The position numbers were made by a program, and so were the translations under genes. Below, one piece after another: positions 22,018-32,186 of a DNA stretch of 64,000 bases (positions are counted from its first letter, which is position 1; each line of letters opens with the position of its first letter). The notes under the pieces were generated by a model. It worked only from the letters and a program-made list of their open reading frames with translations. It was not told the origin of the DNA and ran no database searches. The DNA comes from Aphelenchoides besseyi (Eukaryota > Nematoda > Chromadorea > Rhabditida > Aphelenchoididae): the NCBI GenBank assembly GCA_024699855.1, contig JAMPIQ010000003.1:3658001-3722000 (forward strand), in the 5' to 3' direction.

Positions 22018-23262
22018 TGGCTTTCAATCGCCGTGCTTCAACACAGAAAAAGAAAATCGATGTGATCGAACTTGACGACGATGAACAAGACCAACCACCG
22101 CCCAAACGTACTCGTGCAATGCGATCCACAGCTTCTAAACCATCAACCGCTCTTCCGTTCGGATCGCCGGAAGCACCCAAGCCGCCGCTGCGTACGGGAA
22201 CTCGTCGAACTCGACAATCATCGAAAGGGATTGCAAGTTCACTTAACTATTTAATCCTTCATCTTTTGATTTAGCACCAAGCAGAAGAACATGATGAAAC
22301 AAACGGAGAGGAAGTTTCTCAAGTACCGATGGTTAAATCTCGCGAGTCTTCAAAATCTCAGGGCTCGTGTGTTGGAGTAAGCAAAACTTTTCGATCGTCC
22401 CAATAACTGCTCGTTTAGCCTGTGGTTGTTACAGACGAAAATCTGCTACGAACAGATGGCGGTGGCAGAGCAAAACACAATAAAGTAAAAAGTGAAATTG
22501 GACTTTCAAATACCTTCAAATCCTTTAGGATCTCGATAAACTTGACAAATAGATACTCCAACCTTGTTGACGGGATGAAATCGGCGAGGACTGGAATCTT
22601 ATTTCGACTCATAGCATCTTCTGTTAAGAAACGTTCGCAACTCTTTAATTTGTCTTTTATGCACTTTTGTTCTCTCTTCAAAACACAATGAACATGAATC
22701 AATCAGTTGCAAGCATTGACCTCTTATAACAATGCACTCGTCAACGCCAAAGTTGACTCTATATCAACATTTTAGTTGCTTCAACGCTCTCAACCAGTTC
22801 CAATCGCATTCAACTTAGAAGCTCAGATTCTCACAACGATTTTATCCGGCGATTTCTACGAACACGTAATCAGCGATGCTCGTCAATCGCAATCGTTATT
22901 TCAGTGTTCCATTCCACGACTTGGAGAACTTTGGCTAAAATGGACGACGACGTTTTTTATCGTTGTCTTCCGATGGTCTACTCGTTGGGTACGAGTGAAA
23001 CGGTGGCCAATACTGATCGAATGATGGATTTTCGCTGCTTTCCGAAGACGCCATGGATTGGTTCTATTGCTAACGCTCCGATTAATGAAATATGGCAGTT
23101 GAACATCACACGCCAATCAGACAACACGATCCGCTTGTGGATCAAAATCTTCACAGCATCTTTATTTCAGTCTCGAAAAGCGACAAGAAAAAACGTCGTG
23201 ATTCAGAAATTAGCGGCACCGACAGTAAATTGAATCAATGGAACAACGACCAAACCGATTGA
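22018..23262 (+). CDS. Basic, probably nuclear protein, unrecognised
   Basis: ATG at 22018 opens a Lys/Arg-rich stretch (RRASTQKKKIDVIELDDDE, then PPPKRTRAMRSTASKP) that looks like a nuclear localisation region. The first intron seems to use a GC donor (after 22237) with a TTTAG acceptor before 22276. Later exons include one giving SQVPMVKSRESSKSQGS, one giving TDENLLRTDGGGRAKHNK, and one near 22778-22902 (IAFNLEAQILTTILSGDFYEHV). The next, 22903-23140, contains MDDDVFYRCLPMVYSLG. A possible last exon (23171-23262) ends in a basic tail, SKSDKKKRRDSEIS. The stretch 22520-22700 is ambiguous because the minus strand is also open there. Function unknown. Confidence 0.4.
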
Positions 23263-23452
23263 ACTGAACATCGATGACGCTGTAGAGTTTACACCAATGG
23301 TTACACCAGCCGGCGCAGTACCATTTGATTTAGCATCGATCTGAAACAAGTGAATCAGAAGGCAGAATGAGTTCAAAACTCACCAATTGGACTTGCATCA
23401 AAGCGATCAAAACGAAAGCCACGGCAACGATGAAGAAGAGTTGTTTGTTCAT
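23203..23452 (-). CDS. Short secreted peptide
   Basis: Two exons (23452-23384 and 23340-23203) join to 68 residues. The first exon is almost exactly a signal peptide: MNKQLFF followed by a hydrophobic core (IVAVAFVLIALMQVQL). The second encodes a small mature peptide of about 45 residues with Ala, Val, Gly and Ser and a hydrophobic stretch (SSIGLVVVPLIQFTV). No cysteines or dibasic sites are present. A TATAAAAG lies 120 bases upstream on the same strand, in the duplicated segment. The last exon overlaps, antisense, the possible last exon of the gene at 22018-23262. The family is unknown; such short secreted peptides are common in nematodes. Confidence 0.6.
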
Positions 23453-23571
23453 GTCGAAGTTGTCCGTTGAACTCTAAAGAAAAGAACGTGAAGAAGAACA
23501 GGAGAAAGGAAACTGACTAATTTACTGAGGGGCGACAAAGAGGGAATGCGTATCTTTGAGTTCAAACGCTA

Positions 23572-23579
23572 CTTTTATA
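23572..23579 (-). promoter_or_regulatory. TATA box for the secreted-peptide gene
   Basis: TATAAAAG on the minus strand lies 120 bases before the ATG of the secreted peptide gene at 23452. A CTTTAG acceptor at about 23476 suggests a short 5' UTR intron or trans-splice site between them. Confidence 0.5.
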
Positions 23580-23680
23580 CTCGTCGATTCCACGGAATCA
23601 CTAATTTTGTCAACAATTTGCTTATACAAATTCGCTTTTTCCATTTCGAAACAGTTGACCGAGGGTAATCAGTCAACATC

Positions 23681-24103
23681 ATAGATGGAAATACGAATAA
23701 CCACAACGTGAGTTTGTATTCCGTCGCTGTTCTATCGACTCTTCAGAGTGATCGTCTTCCACTCTCAGCTCCATCGATTCAACTCAACTCTAAGGGCCAT
23801 TTGAATCGTCTTCAATGGTGTCTCAGTCAGAAGATACCAACCGATGAGTTGGACCAACTGCGCAGTTCGATTCGCATTCCCGATGCAGACGCAATGGCGG
23901 TAAGATCAACGACTGGTTTCTTATTCCCGCTGTTTCAGAAGCTTATTCGTCAGTCAACTCGTCTTCCAACCAACGGAGATCGTGAGTTGGTGGCTCGAGT
24001 AGCGAATCGAGTGTGTCCACTTGAAGAGAACGTTCAGATTCCGTCCAAACGTCGACATGAATTCGCGTGGGAGAACTTCGATTCGCTTGTTTTCGATCGT
24101 TAG
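23681..24103 (+). pseudogene. Small three-exon gene, duplicated copy 2, start codon lost
   Basis: It has the same exon-intron structure as 11205-11626: 23681-23707, 23747-23899 and 23939-24103. The start codon position reads ATA instead of ATG. The next in-frame ATG is near the end of exon 2, and another ATG one base out of frame overlaps the old start region. The rest of the frame is intact and differs from copy 1 by very few substitutions, so the duplication is recent or both copies are held by gene conversion. If translation starts elsewhere it could still be active. Confidence 0.65.
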
Positions 24104-24143
24104 ACAAACCAATTTTATTGTATAGCTTATTTTACGAGTGGAA

Positions 24144-24413
24144 TCATTTTGGAAGCGTGAAATAAACCGATTGATTGGACTTCTTTTCGGTCGGAGATTC
24201 CATTTTTGTTGCTTGTTGTTGGCCGTTCATTTTTATACACGTGAAATAATCGGAGAATCTGTCTTGTTGTAACATGCAAACGCGTGGTGTTTGAACGATC
24301 TGCGCTCCGGAATCTATTCGCTTGCTTTCTGGCCGCGTCGATTGATTCATCGGCCAAAATATTTTACAAAAACATCGAATTCGTTTGACTTCTCGTAAAT
24401 TCTGTTGCGACAA
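24144..24413 (-). CDS. 3' part of a minus-strand gene, unrecognised
   Basis: The minus strand is open for about 89 codons and ends in NQSVYFTLPK at 24144, with AATAAA downstream for that strand. The stretch CMLQQDRFSDYFTCIKMNG looks like real coding sequence. Only the final 20 codons lie inside the duplicated block and are shared with 11667. The 5' part is not identified. Confidence 0.35.
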   Translation of the reverse strand: MSQQNLREVKRIRCFCKIFWPMNQSTRPESKRIDSGAQIVQTPRVCMLQQDRFSDYFTCIKMNGQQQATKMESPTEKKSNQSVYFTLPK

Positions 24414-24779
24414 AATGGTTCAAAATCTTTTTATAATTGTCTTTAATCAATTACAAACTGTATTCACAATGAACTTGTTCATATCATCGCAGAGGTTGAT
24501 CATAAGATACCTTTTAATTAATGTCCTAGTTCTTTAATTGGCGTTTGATAACAAACTTCCGAGTCACAATAGTAAATTCCTGTTTTTTTCTGTCAAAAAA
24601 GTGATTTGCGTTCATTGCATATCAGTGAGGTTTGCCTCACTGTCTCGTTTGTTAACCTCCGCATTGTTTGTTCACTACTATTCGGTTCGCCTCGTTGACT
24701 GCGATCGTTTTTTCGAGTATCTCCGTTCGGTTCTGGCGAGGGGTGCTTGGGTTTTCTAATCAAACTCATTTCAGGCAAA
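24414..24779. other. Probable promoter region
   Basis: It lies between a minus-strand gene and the plus-strand gene starting at 24780. It is AT-rich, with a TTTCAG directly before the start, which could be a 5' UTR or trans-splice acceptor. Confidence 0.35.
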
Positions 24780-26041
24780 ATGACTTTGCAAGTTGAAGTG
24801 GACGATGGAAACCACAATTGTCGATGTTATGAACTGCAAAATCGTGATGTAAACTCTTCATTCTAATCCAAAAAGCTCATTCCTGTGTTCAGATAAGCGC
24901 GCTATCCGATATTGTTGGTACTCATTCGAGAGCTCAAAACGTTGAACTGATCGTTCAATGCATTAACGACAATCGTCCAAAAACAAATGGAAAATCGCGG
25001 TGAGGCAAATTGAAATCATTGATGTAATTTCTTAGTTTAGCGACTACAAACTAGACGCCACAACTTTATTTCGTTCGTCTAACTTGTCAAAACTCAACCT
25101 TCAGCTTGGCGGACAGATCGTTCTTGAGATTTCTGCTCCCTTTTACTTGCCGATTCAGGTACGTACAAAACAACAAGGTGCAATAAACATTTGATTTTAA
25201 GGAATTGGCATTAGTTGAGGTTGCCATTAGCCTCTATGATTTTGCTATTTTGATTCGCGCTGTCAGTTTATCGTTGCAGCACTTGTGTTTGGAGAAACTG
25301 CGAATTCTCGACTCCACTTCATCAAATGATTTTCTTTTGGAATTGCAGCGAGTTCGCGCTTTGTATTCATTAAGAATCGATTTACCGTTATCAGAAGTAG
25401 ATCGAAGAATGTAACTGAACTTTCAATCTTCAGGTTTACCCCTCGCTATCAGAGAAAAAAGGACTCACTTTGTTCGTTAGTTCTGCTGCTTTGGAATTTT
25501 TTCTCAACAATCTAACCCCCGATTCCATCTGCGTATTCACACATCGATTGAATTACAAACACCGGTCATACGGTTTTAGTGATCTCAGGCTGCTGGAGGC
25601 CAATCTCGAAGATCGACGGAAGAGAACGAAAACAACAAATGGACCTCGAGTTCGCGTTGTTATCGGATTGCCACAGGTAAACAAAGGCGAGAACAATTCG
25701 AAAGTTCACTGCTTTAGACCTTGTTTTCGTCCGTTTCAATACAAAAATAAAACTCATTTCTTTTCGCTTATCCGCTGCCTCAAAATAGAAACGACGAAGC
25801 ACGCAACATTTGCGCACCTAATTAACTACGAAGTTTTTATTTCAAAAATGGAAACTTTGAGCACAAGAGTTAAAAGTTCGAGCAAACGAAATTAACTTCA
25901 TTGTAGAATTGGGCTCGTCGTCCTGAACACTGCAAAAGCGAATCGATTATGACTGTGGGCAACGTGGAGATCGCTCGTCTAATACAAAAAGAGTCGGACG
26001 ATCGAGAGGATACGACTACACGATTCAAACTTCAACTGTGA
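24780..26041 (+). CDS. Unrecognised protein of about 290 residues
   Basis: Six or seven exons read in one frame from the ATG at 24780 (just after TTTCAGGCAAA) to TGA at 26039-26041. Introns fall near 24849, 25000, 25160, 25399 (about 37 bases) and 25677. The middle is leucine-rich and helical (EVAISLYDFAILIRAVSLSL), followed by a basic region (EDRRKRTKTTNGPRVRVV) and a polar C-terminus. There is no signal peptide and no motif that I recognise. A TTTGAATAAA signal follows at about 26099. Confidence 0.5.
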
Positions 26042-27098
26042 TCTTTTTGGTGCTTGATATTAACCTTTATCTTTTTTATTTAAATTTTATCTTGTATCTT
26101 TGAATAAAAACTGACCTGAAATCCAATTTACTTTTTGACGTCATTTCATCTACCAAACTTTCCACGATGCAAACGTAAACAACGTTGTAGAGCATCACTG
26201 TTGGATTCAAAACCTTTTGTTACTTTCACAGCGTTCAACTTAACAATGAACATTGCCATGGACTTCAAGTTCATTCGTTTGACTGCTCCGCCTTTCTGTC
26301 AATTGGGAACAAGTTGAAAACTTGTCAGCTCAAACGAGAAAAGACATTCAGAGTCTGAGGTTTACGGAGACTGTCGACGTGAACTATTTCGACAATCTTA
26401 ATCCATCCACTGATGTCAAATGAACGCGGAGATTTTCAACGTTTTCCACTAACTGTCCGTGCCAATACTCAGAAATCAGACTTCAAACTGTTTTTTGGTG
26501 TTCATCGATACGGTAGTTTGATTGATGCTTGTAATTCGTCATATCCGCTGACCAAAGCTTGGTGTTACATTACGAACCATTGAACAACTTGCAGCCATTA
26601 AGATCGATGTTCGTTCTTCCGGAAGAGTTTTCTGATAAAACTCTTTAACAGCATCCGGTGTTACTTTCCATTCGAAGTATCAAAACGTATATAAGTGTTC
26701 ACATCGTAACCGCTCGAAGTATTCAGTTCAATGAACTTCGTTATATTTTCGTTCTTTGCCGTTCTCTGCCCTTTTGAATTGAAAAACTTTCGTTTAGTTA
26801 AAACACGGAACTCAAATTTTCAAACCTTTGCGCGCAATCGCTGATGAAAGACACATCGCCGAGCTCTTCATAAATGCCGACTTTAAATATTTAAACACTT
26901 GTTCTCTGTACGTTAAGACTACGCACTTCCTACTCATCATCCGCTTTAATGACATTATAGTTGTTCGTGGGTTCGAATTTAATGCTTTTCAAAACTTGCA
27001 CTTTAGTTTTTATAAACATTGAAGTTCTATTTCCGTTTGTTCGAGAATTTCCTGTTCGCCTGCTCATTAATTTCACTCAATTTAGGTTCGACTTTGAC
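26042..27098. other. Mostly non-coding; possible exon remnants
   Basis: A plus-strand frame at about 26405-26583 has good codon use (LTVRANTQKSDFKLFFGVHR near its middle) but no partners and a stop upstream, so it may be a lone exon or remnant. Nothing else is supported. Confidence 0.3.
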
Positions 27099-27544
27099 AT
27101 GAAGCTCTTGGTTACTGTGGTTGTTTTCTCGGTCATATTTGTCGCCATCGACGCACTCAACGATGAAGGTGCATCAATCGCAGTTGAGCAGGAACCAATG
27201 GAGGTAATTGTTTGAGTTACTGTAGAAATTTGAAGTTGTTTATCAAAAATCAAGTGGTTTTTGAGAAGTGTAGTTTAACGGAAACAAACTGAAGCGTGAA
27301 ATTCACATTCAGATTAAACATTCGCGAATCAAAGATCAACAAAAACAATTAGAGACCGTTGAATTTGTAGATCATGGAGAAACGAGTTCCTCATCCATCT
27401 TGGAGATCAAATGTTCGCGTTTCGCAGTTTCAACAGGGAGCCATGCCACCGCTCGCTCGATACCTGCCATTGCCAACGGGACGACAAATATATTTCGGTC
27501 GTTATGCACGAGTGCCGTTTTCGTTCAATATTCCCAGCTTTTGA
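27099..27544 (+). CDS. Candidate neuropeptide-like secreted precursor
   Basis: Exons 27099-27203 and 27371-27544 join in frame to 92 residues. Residues 1-19 form a typical signal peptide (MKLLVTVVVFSVIFVAIDA). An acidic spacer follows, then a dibasic KR (residues 39-40), the usual prohormone cleavage site. The rest is rich in Pro, Arg and aromatic residues, with LPTGR and IYFGR, the Gly-Arg form of amidation and cleavage sites, and a C-terminal ARVPFSFNIPSF. There are no cysteines. An alternative acceptor at 27313 gives a different open frame that looks less protein-like. No known peptide family is recognised. Confidence 0.5.
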
Positions 27545-29914
27545 ACAATGAATGTGCTGATATGCTTATTTCTTCTCATGTTCAGCCAACTTCGTCGATT
27601 ACCATTTTACTTTAGATTAGACTCAAAAGTACCACACTTGGAGATCTCAGCGTTGTACATTTTGATTTTGCTGAATAAACTATATCTGAATTAAACATAA
27701 GAAAAACCATTGACAATAGTCATTTACTAAGATTTCAAGTTCAACCTAATTAACTGACATATCAGTTTTAAGCTAGTGGGACCGATCATTAAGCACATCT
27801 ACTTGTCTCAAAAGTGCATAGCCACCAGTTGAAAGGGAACTTTTAGAAATAGCTTGTACTCGAGTACTGTCATTGTTTTAACTTCTAAAGACTTCAACTT
27901 TGATTCAGCCCTTAACATCGCCATATTAAGCGTACTTCTTAATGTGATTGTTACGACTTTTAAAACTGCCAGAGTTTATAACAATCATTTAAAAGAGCAA
28001 TTATTCTCAAAAAGAATGATTTCAATTCTTGTGTGGCTTCAAAATGACAGCTTTTGCATCGTGAGGATAAGTCCCATGGGCGGTTGATAATATGTAATTA
28101 CTAATGACGTCTAATTTCTGGTCATTGTAGTGTTTCAAATGACACGAATAACAACATGAGCATCTTCTAATTTTTCGCAATTCAAAGCTACGACATCGGA
28201 AAACGCCAAATTCAAACACGTTGATTGTTTGATTGCTTATGCGAGAGTTTGATTGTAGCGTTTGATTATGTAAATTTTCCGGTTTGATTCTCAAATTCGA
28301 TAGTAATAGTACCCAGTCGCTAATTGGCCATCGAATGTGACCGTTTTAGTGACAAAAACCCAATTTGCTGTTTAATTTAATTTGGACCTTAAACCTACGA
28401 CTACGTGCCGTTTATTTGGTTTTACACATGGATAAGTCACAATTTTGAACATACATGGTTACAAACATGAAATCAATTACAATCAATTGGAGAGCTTGGT
28501 TTCCAACGAACAAATGGTGACTGTCGGTTCCTTAATCGGTCGGATTATATAGCGTATGTTGAGACAATGACATGTTGAAACTGTTGAGACGATCTGAGGG
28601 TATTTCTGTCATGAATATCGAACTAATTACGAGATCGCACACAAGTGCGGTTTCTTAAAGGAAATCCGCAATGGAATTCATCACTTCTATTCGTGTAATG
28701 AAATCATCAAAGCTTCTAATCGGTTTATGTTCTATTGTGCATATTGGTATCTTCTTTGTCAACTTGATAGTTCTCTCTAAGATGTTGTTACAATTAAACA
28801 AATGTCAGTGTACTCTTAGGAATTAGACAGAAACTCGACATCAGAATTAGAACAAACTGGATTAGGGTGGAAAACAAGCTTTGGTTAAGTCGCCATTGAC
28901 GCACGTTTGTCTGTGGATATACGACTGCGATTTGTGTGGACCACCCATGTATGCTCGCAAACTTATCTCAGTTTGGTTTATTCATTACAAGTAATTACTT
29001 TCGATGGCGTGATTTACATGCAACCAACGTCTATGGTTTCTAATTACCATTGGACATTAAACTCCATTAACTATAGCACCCAAATGGTCAATTTGCATTC
29101 CATTCAATAACACGAATTGACGCACGAAATACGTAGACGTCAACGAACAATTTTGATTGGAGCTTGCAAAGAATCGACCTTTTAACTACACGACCTAATT
29201 AAGGTGGCCAGTCGCTTCTTCATCAACACTCGAGCATTCCGATTGTCGAATCTTTAGTCGATGCAAATTGATATTTACGTTAATGTTTGAATCTCGAACA
29301 AAATTTCAAGTAAACACCATTAGCTTCGATTATTAAAAATATGAAGGGAACGTCATAACATTTACGAGTATCCAATGCTAAGCCAGTTAGTTTTAATTGA
29401 ATGTGCGTCCATAAAAGCGGATTACATAGTAATGGCCGGATTTAATGTCCGACTTTGCACGCTTTCATCTCAATCTTCATTGTATCACTAGTCCATTTGC
29501 GTCAATGGTTGAGCGTATTAGTCGTGAAGAATTCAAAAATAGCGACGAATTTTGTTTCTCTTTTGTACTCGCAATCGTTAACGGACCTCATAATCAACTA
29601 CCGTAACACTAGTTCTGACCATCTGTACGAACAAATATCCGACGTTTTATTATGGATAAGATCACAAGAATCTTAAGAAAATATGAATCAACGGAAGAGA
29701 ACTTTGGTAATAAAACCCATATGTTGTTGAAGAAAAGAAGTGATTATGTAAGAAAAATAAGACAAAATAGTATGCTACGATAAGATCAAAATAGATTTCT
29801 GATAAATGCCTGAAATGGGGCTTAAAGCGAGAATTGAATCCACGCGGCTTTGTACTAAAGGCAGTTCAAGAGGTGTTACAAGGACTAGAGATCCATGAAG
29901 AAGTTCGTTCTCAT
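27545..29914. other. Gene-poor AT-rich interval
   Basis: Only short interrupted frames on both strands and many homopolymer-rich stretches. No RNA gene, transposon end or tandem repeat was recognised. It may hold regulatory sequence for the homeobox gene that ends at 29915. Confidence 0.4.
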
Positions 29915-30562
29915 TTAATGGTCGGCCGAATTGCTTGGGGTAGGTGAAACCAAACGTTCGATACTGAAGTCAGATGGCGACTTTTGAGTTGGAGAGTGTG
30001 TTGGCGATGAGATACGATGGTTGGTTCCGCGACGAGCTTTGGCACGTCGATTCTAAAACATCAAACGATTAGAATTTCGTTGTTCGAGTAAAACTACTAA
30101 CCTGGAACCAAACTTGAATTCGAGCTTCGGACAAATTGGTTTTTTGGGCCAATTTCTCTCGCATGTAAACATCGGGATAAGGATTCTCCCGAAAGATGCG
30201 ATCCAATTCGTTGACCTGTAATATCAAACCATAAATTTGTGTTCAAGATTCAATGGACAAACCTGTTCGGCACTGAACGTAGTACGAGATCGACGTCCGG
30301 CAGCGCTTTTTCGCGCAGTTGCTTGCATTTGTTGTTGACAGATTGACTGCATGATTTGACCAAAAATTGTTTCCATGCTTAACTCTTTAGCGGCAACATT
30401 TTGGTACGCAAACATCAGTTCGGGGATGCCAAGGAAGGCGAATTTTTGTTGATCCAAAAACGATGAAATAGGCGAATGATTCATTGATTCCACTCCATTT
30501 TGGTACGGCACTTGAAGCATAAGATGCGGAGGAAACGCGGGCGTTTGTTCTTGTTGGAACAT
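29915..30562 (-). CDS. Paired-like homeobox transcription factor (Prop1/unc-42-like)
   Basis: A DNA-binding transcription factor. Exons 30562-30263, 30215-30102 and 30052-29915 join to 183 residues. The N-terminal 85 residues are Gln/Met/Pro-rich and disordered. The homeodomain is about residues 88-147 and spans all three exons: [11 protein letters not shown], helix 2 [13 protein letters not shown], and recognition helix [15 protein letters not shown]. Gln at homeodomain position 50 marks the paired-like class, and [11 protein letters not shown] fits the Prop1/unc-42 group best, though Dmbx or Arx-type relatives are possible. There is no paired domain. Position 56 is Ala instead of the more usual Trp or Phe. 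The start is the first ATG after a CTAG acceptor. The C-terminal 36 residues are Ser/Pro-rich. Confidence 0.85.
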
Positions 30563-31642
30563 GTTTTTCGAGTCGATTAACAAAGTGATTTGCTGAGTAC
30601 GAATCCTAGAAAAAATGTTCGAGTTAATTGAGTGAACAAAGACGATGAGAGCAAATGCGCGAGTAATCGGTCTCTTAATTGAGTAATAAAGGCAATAATC
30701 GAATGGAAACGCAAATCGAGCAATCGGTGAATGCGTAATGAAAAGGAGAGCAAACTCCGATCTTCCTCTCACTCCCATGACCATCGGATAGAAGTGACCG
30801 AGCTTTTTCAGGTCTTAACGATGTTTTAAATATGATTTGCGGAAAGCATTACGTTATATTAGAGGACAGGTGTGTTGAAGCCACGCCTTAATTTGGTCGT
30901 CCAACGCAACGCGGAATCGAAATAACCACGCCCCGTAGGGTTGGCATTGTTCGATGGGAAAAAACAAACACTGAACTCTTGAGGGTGTCTAAAAACGATG
31001 CAATTACAAGCACAGCCCTCTAATCTAATGTAAGATTAAAACATCGGACGGTGCGCGCACGTCCATAATGATTTTAATCTGCTTGAAGAAGAAGATGGCA
31101 ACGAAAATCGGATTCTTTAATTCCAATTGCGTAAATCAACTATCTTCTTTCGTTAGATTACACGCATACCATACTGAAAAAGATCATCCACTACAAGGCG
31201 CACAAACGGACGCAACGGCCAAATAGAAGTTGTTATCATGAGATAAATTTTACGGCCAATTTCATTCGAGAGAACAACTGGAAAATCTTTTACGGAAGAT
31301 GAGAATACGTCAATGAGCAAATGCGCAGTTTCTCTCTTTGTTCGCTGCTCATCGACTAATCGCAAACATGAGAGGCGAAGAGAAAGTGAATACGCGAAAC
31401 GATAAAAATGGCAACTCAATCAATTGACGTTCGAAATTGAGTTGTGCAAGAGATAAAGAGAACTCACTAGTGGGCGCATCTCTCCGACTTCCAATCAACA
31501 GATTACAAAAGTCATAAGATAAACAAGAGAATCTGTATTGTGACGTTCAATCTCGCATCTTTGTGTACGACGTCAATCGGTGGAAGTAAGATAATTAGAC
31601 GATTGGCTATGCATATCGAAACGTCATTCGTACACGCGAAAC
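30563..31642. other. Upstream region of the homeobox gene
   Basis: It contains a 5' UTR intron acceptor (CTAG near 30606) and probable promoter sequence for the homeobox gene. The open frames are short and Ser/Arg/Leu-rich, without support. Confidence 0.35.
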
Positions 31643-32186
31643 ATGGCGGTCATTAAAAAAGTTCGTTTCGAATTCAGGTTGAAACGAAAAAGAAGCAGGA
31701 AATAAGTTTGTTTACAACGTAGGAAGTCACTACTACGTTTGACCGCTTGTACCAAAACAACTCGGCACCTGCCAACTATCAAACGACCAATTTAGTCGAG
31801 TTCGCATTACTAAGAAGGAGGCTAAACGAGTGAAAATGATGCAAAAGGCAATTAATAGTCGGACACTCGAACCCGCGAAACTCAATTATGTCGAGTTTCC
31901 GACTTTTCGACAGAATCTTCCTGCAGATTTACGAAACATTGAATGGAATGTGGTCGAGAGTTTTTACTGTTTTGTAAATGGATTTTGTGAAATTAGATTC
32001 GCCCACTGATGCTTTTAAAAACGTTCGAGAAAGATTAGTACCAATTGGAAAATAAGTTATGGACTTAAGCTTCTCTTAACCGGCACTCAACTTCCAATCC
32101 AGCGATATTCCCACAACGCGCAATTGACTGGAATGCGCCGCAGAACCTTTTGATCGTGTATGATTGTAATAAAATCAATCTCAACG
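31643..32186 (+). CDS. Unrecognised multi-exon gene, 5' part
   Basis: ATG at 31643 begins MAVIKKVRFEF. Exon 1 (31643-31677) joins exon 2 (31796 to about 31959), which encodes a basic then polar stretch (RITKKEAKRVKMMQKAINS, later LPADLRNIEWNVVE). Exon 3 (32103-32186) encodes FPQRAIDWNAPQNLLIVYDC. Codon use is good in all three. The exon 2 donor that keeps frame (AGA|GTTTTT) is weak. Past 32240 two frames are both open to about 32680, each with a hydrophobic stretch, so the continuation is not resolved. No family is recognised. Confidence 0.4.

Larger units (their letters stand above)
23475..24200. repeat. Duplicated segment, copy 2
   Basis: Direct repeat of about 10985-11722. The right end is sharp: identity stops after GGTCGGAGAT (about 24200, against 11722). 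The left end fades, with deletions relative to copy 1 between 23500 and 23560. Confidence 0.85.

Noticed and set aside
22415..22702. Minus-strand gene with a coding-like stretch (LADFIPSTRLEYLFVKFIEI)
   Set aside because: It competes with the plus-strand exons in the same place and has no splice partners on the minus strand. I kept the plus-strand model but marked this part ambiguous.
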